Below, piece after piece: positions 6,631 through 8,422 of a DNA stretch of 8,422 bases. The translations under genes and the position numbers were made by a program. The notes below the pieces were generated by a model that had not been told where the DNA came from, ran no database searches, and saw only the letters and a list, made by a program, of their open reading frames with translations. The stretch comes from Candidatus Heimdallarchaeota archaeon LC_3. Lineage in GTDB: Archaea > Asgardarchaeota > Heimdallarchaeia > Hodarchaeales > LC-3. Location of the stretch: assembly GCA_001940645.1 (NCBI GenBank), contig MDVS01000154.1:1-8422 (forward strand), written 5' to 3'. The number at the start of each line of letters is the position of its first letter. Positions within the stretch are counted from its first letter, which is position 1.

Positions 6631-7707
6631 ATACCTATTAAAATTCTTGGAGCTGGAGTATCTGGTCTAACTGCTGCAATCAATTTAGCAAAAGCAGGAA
6701 AAGAAGTTTCAATTTTTGAGAGACGAGAATCAGTTGGAAAACGTTTCAATCCCAATTTTCAGGGACTCGTATCCTCTCAGGATATTTTCAATTTTTTTAA
6801 TGAAGTGAATCTTAAAATAAATTTTGAATATAAAAACATTAAAACTACTCGTTTGTTGTGGGCTGATAAAGAAGATATTGTATTTGATTGGAATCCCTTA
6901 CATATATTTTTCATTTTACGCGGAGGATCTAAAAATAGTATTGAGCAAGGATTACTATATCAAGCAAAATCTCTTGGAGTCGAATTTCATTTTAATTCTC
7001 GAATAAAAGCTGAAACTATGGATATCATAGCTACAGGACCTAAATCGGTACATGGTCTTGCTTTTGGAACTGTTTACAAACGAGGTTCTAAGACTATTGA
7101 CGACGAAATGTTGTTAATGTTCAACAATCGCGTTCTCCCTAAAGGATCTTACATGTATGCTCCTGTAACTGACAACCATATTGAAATTATTATCGCAATT
7201 TTTGATTCTAAATGCTTTAAAAATATAAAGAAAATTCATCAAAATGGATTAAATTATTTTGAGGATTATTTTAAAGGACCGATTTTGAGGGAATTTTCAG
7301 GTGGAGGAAACTTTTTAAATCCAAAAAGTGCAAAAATAAATGGACAGTGCTACGTAGGGGAAGCAGCAGGATTTCAAGATCCTTTTATGGGATTCGGAAA
7401 CTTTTATTCTATCAAAAGTGGTTATTTGGCTGCTAAAAGTATTATCGAAGATATGAGTTATAATAAATTATGGAAAGAGGAATTTGACCCTTGGATAAAG
7501 GCCGGACTTGCAACCAGATTTTTTTCGAGTCTTTTTGGGGATAAGTTTCTATATTGGTTTTTCAAAACCAACCATGAGAGAAATCAAAGATCTTTAACTG
7601 ACAAAAAACAGAATCACGAATTTAGTTCTTCATTAAAAGCAAAAATTATTATCAATTTATTTTCAAAAGCTGAAGTTGCCAAGAAAAAAATCACCGGAAA
7701 CTGGTAA
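6631..7707 (+). CDS. GGR-like FAD-dependent oxidoreductase (GGR3) without a standard start codon
   Basis: From ATA at 6631 the frame encodes 358 residues to TAA at 7705-7707. Its beginning is a complete FAD-binding fold: KILGAGVSGL (4-13, GAGVSG motif), an acidic strand end IFERRESVG (28-36), then FNPNFQGL (39-46). GEAAGFQDPFMGFG (243-256) is the second FAD motif, with Glu replacing the usual Asp, followed by SGYLAAKSI. This places it in the GGR-like flavoprotein group. It is shorter than GGR1/GGR2 and I see no PxxCG cysteine, so reduction of prenyl chains is not assured. No ATG, GTG or TTG occurs in frame between TAA at 6598-6600 and GTG at 6805, which lies beyond the FAD motif, so a canonical start would give a protein unable to bind FAD. 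The start could be ATA 6631, ATT 6637, or ATG 6590 through a -1 shift. The body has no internal stop and looks under selection. It is co-directional with MT2. Confidence 0.72.
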   Translation: MPIKILGAGVSGLTAAINLAKAGKEVSIFERRESVGKRFNPNFQGLVSSQDIFNFFNEVNLKINFEYKNIKTTRLLWADKEDIVFDWNPLHIFFILRGGSKNSIEQGLLYQAKSLGVEFHFNSRIKAETMDIIATGPKSVHGLAFGTVYKRGSKTIDDEMLLMFNNRVLPKGSYMYAPVTDNHIEIIIAIFDSKCFKNIKKIHQNGLNYFEDYFKGPILREFSGGGNFLNPKSAKINGQCYVGEAAGFQDPFMGFGNFYSIKSGYLAAKSIIEDMSYNKLWKEEFDPWIKAGLATRFFSSLFGDKFLYWFFKTNHERNQRSLTDKKQNHEFSSSLKAKIIINLFSKAEVAKKKITGNW

Positions 7708-7750
7708 TATTAGCAAATAAAAAAATTTAAAAGAAATACTTAGTAAGAAG

Positions 7751-7770
7751 ATTAATCGGTGTTGATTAAT
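7751..7770 (+). terminator. Stem-loop after GGR3
   Basis: ATTAATC (7751-7757) and GATTAAT (7764-7770) form a 7-bp stem with loop GGTGTT, 43 bases after the GGR3 stop. No long T-run follows, so a factor-independent terminator is uncertain; it may be a 3' end hairpin or an operator for MT2. Confidence 0.35.
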
Positions 7771-7809
7771 TCCTATTACGGGTTGAAATTTAGGTAAATA
7801 CATTTTCCG

Positions 7810-7851
7810 AAACATATTTGAATATTAATAAAATGATATCTAAACACGTTT
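7810..7851. promoter_or_regulatory. AAACAYGTTT-like sites upstream of MT2
   Basis: AAACATATTT (7810-7819) and the near-palindrome AAACACGTTT (7842-7851) lie 110-150 bases before the MT2 ATG. The second differs by one base from the palindrome AAACATGTTT (6586-6595) in front of GGR3. A shared regulator for GGR3 and MT2 is possible. The evidence is only similarity in A+T-rich DNA. Confidence 0.3.
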
Positions 7852-7961
7852 AAAATAATAAGTGATGTTCAAAAAAAAACAAAAAATAATTCATTTTGAA
7901 ATGACACTATTTAATAATAATAACAACTATTTCTTCAAATTCAAGAAAACAGGGTAAAAAA

Positions 7962-8422
7962 ATGAAAAATCCGGACTTCTCTAAAGCAACAAGCGAAGAA
8001 TTTTTTGATAAAACTGTAAATATTTTTGGAAAATGGTCAAAAGAACACCTGCATTTTGGTATCTGGAATGAAAAAACTAAGAATTATAAAGAAGCTGAAA
8101 TTAATACATCTGAATATATTGCTAATTGTTTAGAAATTAAACGAAGTGATATAATACTTGATGCTGGTTGTGGAGTTGGTGGGACAAGTAGATACATAGT
8201 TGCAAACTATGGTGTAAAAACAGTAGGTATAACAATTTCGAGCGAACAAGTTAAAAGAGCAAATGAATTATCACAGAAAATTAAAAATAGATCTTTATTG
8301 GAATTTCAAAAACAAGACTTCACAAATACTAATTTCCCTGACGAATCCTTTTCTAAAATATTTGCTTTAGAAAGCATATGTTATGCTCCAGACAAAAATA
8401 TTTTTCTAAATGAGATGTACCG
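7962..8422 (+). CDS. Class I SAM-dependent methyltransferase (MT2), 3' end outside window
   Basis: 153 codons from ATG 7962 run to the window edge without a stop. HLHFGIWNE (29-37) matches HVHHGLWDE of MT1. Motif I is ILDAGCGVGGT (65-75), post-I is TVGITIS (87-93), and EFQKQDFTNTNFPDESFSKIFALES (114-138) is nearly the same as in MT1. Over the gapless block 65-138, 49 of 74 residues match MT1, so the two are paralogues of one subfamily. After 'ALES' MT2 has ICYAPDK where MT1 has SSHVSNQ. This segment is often near the acceptor, so the substrates may differ. GGGT sits 7 bases before the ATG, a fair ribosome site that MT1 lacks. MT2 follows GGR3 in the same direction after 254 bases, so it probably has its own promoter. 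Confidence 0.85.
   Translation, partial: MKNPDFSKATSEEFFDKTVNIFGKWSKEHLHFGIWNEKTKNYKEAEINTSEYIANCLEIKRSDIILDAGCGVGGTSRYIVANYGVKTVGITISSEQVKRANELSQKIKNRSLLEFQKQDFTNTNFPDESFSKIFALESICYAPDKNIFLNEMY

Noticed and set aside
6537..6755. Minus-strand 72-codon ORF
   Set aside because: It is antisense to the FAD-binding start of GGR3, whose plus-strand frame carries the GAGVSG motif.
6824..7006. Plus-strand 60-codon ORF in a second frame
   Set aside because: It is an out-of-frame shadow within GGR3.

Overview
This is a strongly A+T-rich, loosely packed window. It is most likely archaeal and looks like an Asgard (Lokiarchaeia-type) genome. The reasons are three flavoproteins of the geranylgeranyl reductase (GGR) type, which saturate archaeal membrane lipids; a small leucine-rich-repeat protein with a CxxC/HxxC zinc-binding head, of a kind common in Lokiarchaeal genomes; weak or absent Shine-Dalgarno sites before most genes; and long A+T-rich gaps. 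The lineage is an inference from gene content and style, since no rRNA or marker gene is present.

Layout, left to right. 1-342 is the C-terminal end of a DDE transposase cut by the window edge. 343-844 is a non-coding gap. 845-1729 (+) is a class I SAM methyltransferase (MT1). Converging on it from the minus strand is a two-gene operon: GGR1 (3398-2172) followed after 9 bases by a two-[4Fe-4S] ferredoxin (2162-1881). 3772-3888 (+) is a short relic matching the last ~32 residues of MT1. Converging on the relic are GGR2 (6019-4655, minus) and, 23 bases behind it, a zinc-head/LRR gene (4631-3916) split by a one-base frameshift in an A8 run. 6020-6630 is a non-coding gap with several A+T inverted repeats. 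6631-7707 (+) is a third, shorter GGR-like flavoprotein (GGR3) that has no ATG, GTG or TTG where its FAD domain begins. 7962 to the window end (+) is MT2, a close paralogue of MT1, cut by the edge.

How the genes may work together. In archaea GGRs saturate the geranylgeranyl chains of ether lipids or isoprenoid diphosphates, and a ferredoxin encoded beside the reductase can supply the electrons. Here GGR1 has exactly that partner. The methyltransferases resemble small-molecule enzymes of the UbiE / tocopherol / sterol methyltransferase type. A reasonable hypothesis is a locus for isoprenoid tailoring (reduction plus methylation of a lipid or quinone-like product). The substrate cannot be read from the sequence.

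The arrangement 'methyltransferase (+) converging on GGR operon (-)' occurs twice, the second time with the methyltransferase reduced to its tail, and MT2 may begin a third copy. This suggests repeated module duplication and decay. The strongest oddities are the missing start codon of GGR3, the A8 frameshift in the LRR gene and the methyltransferase relic.
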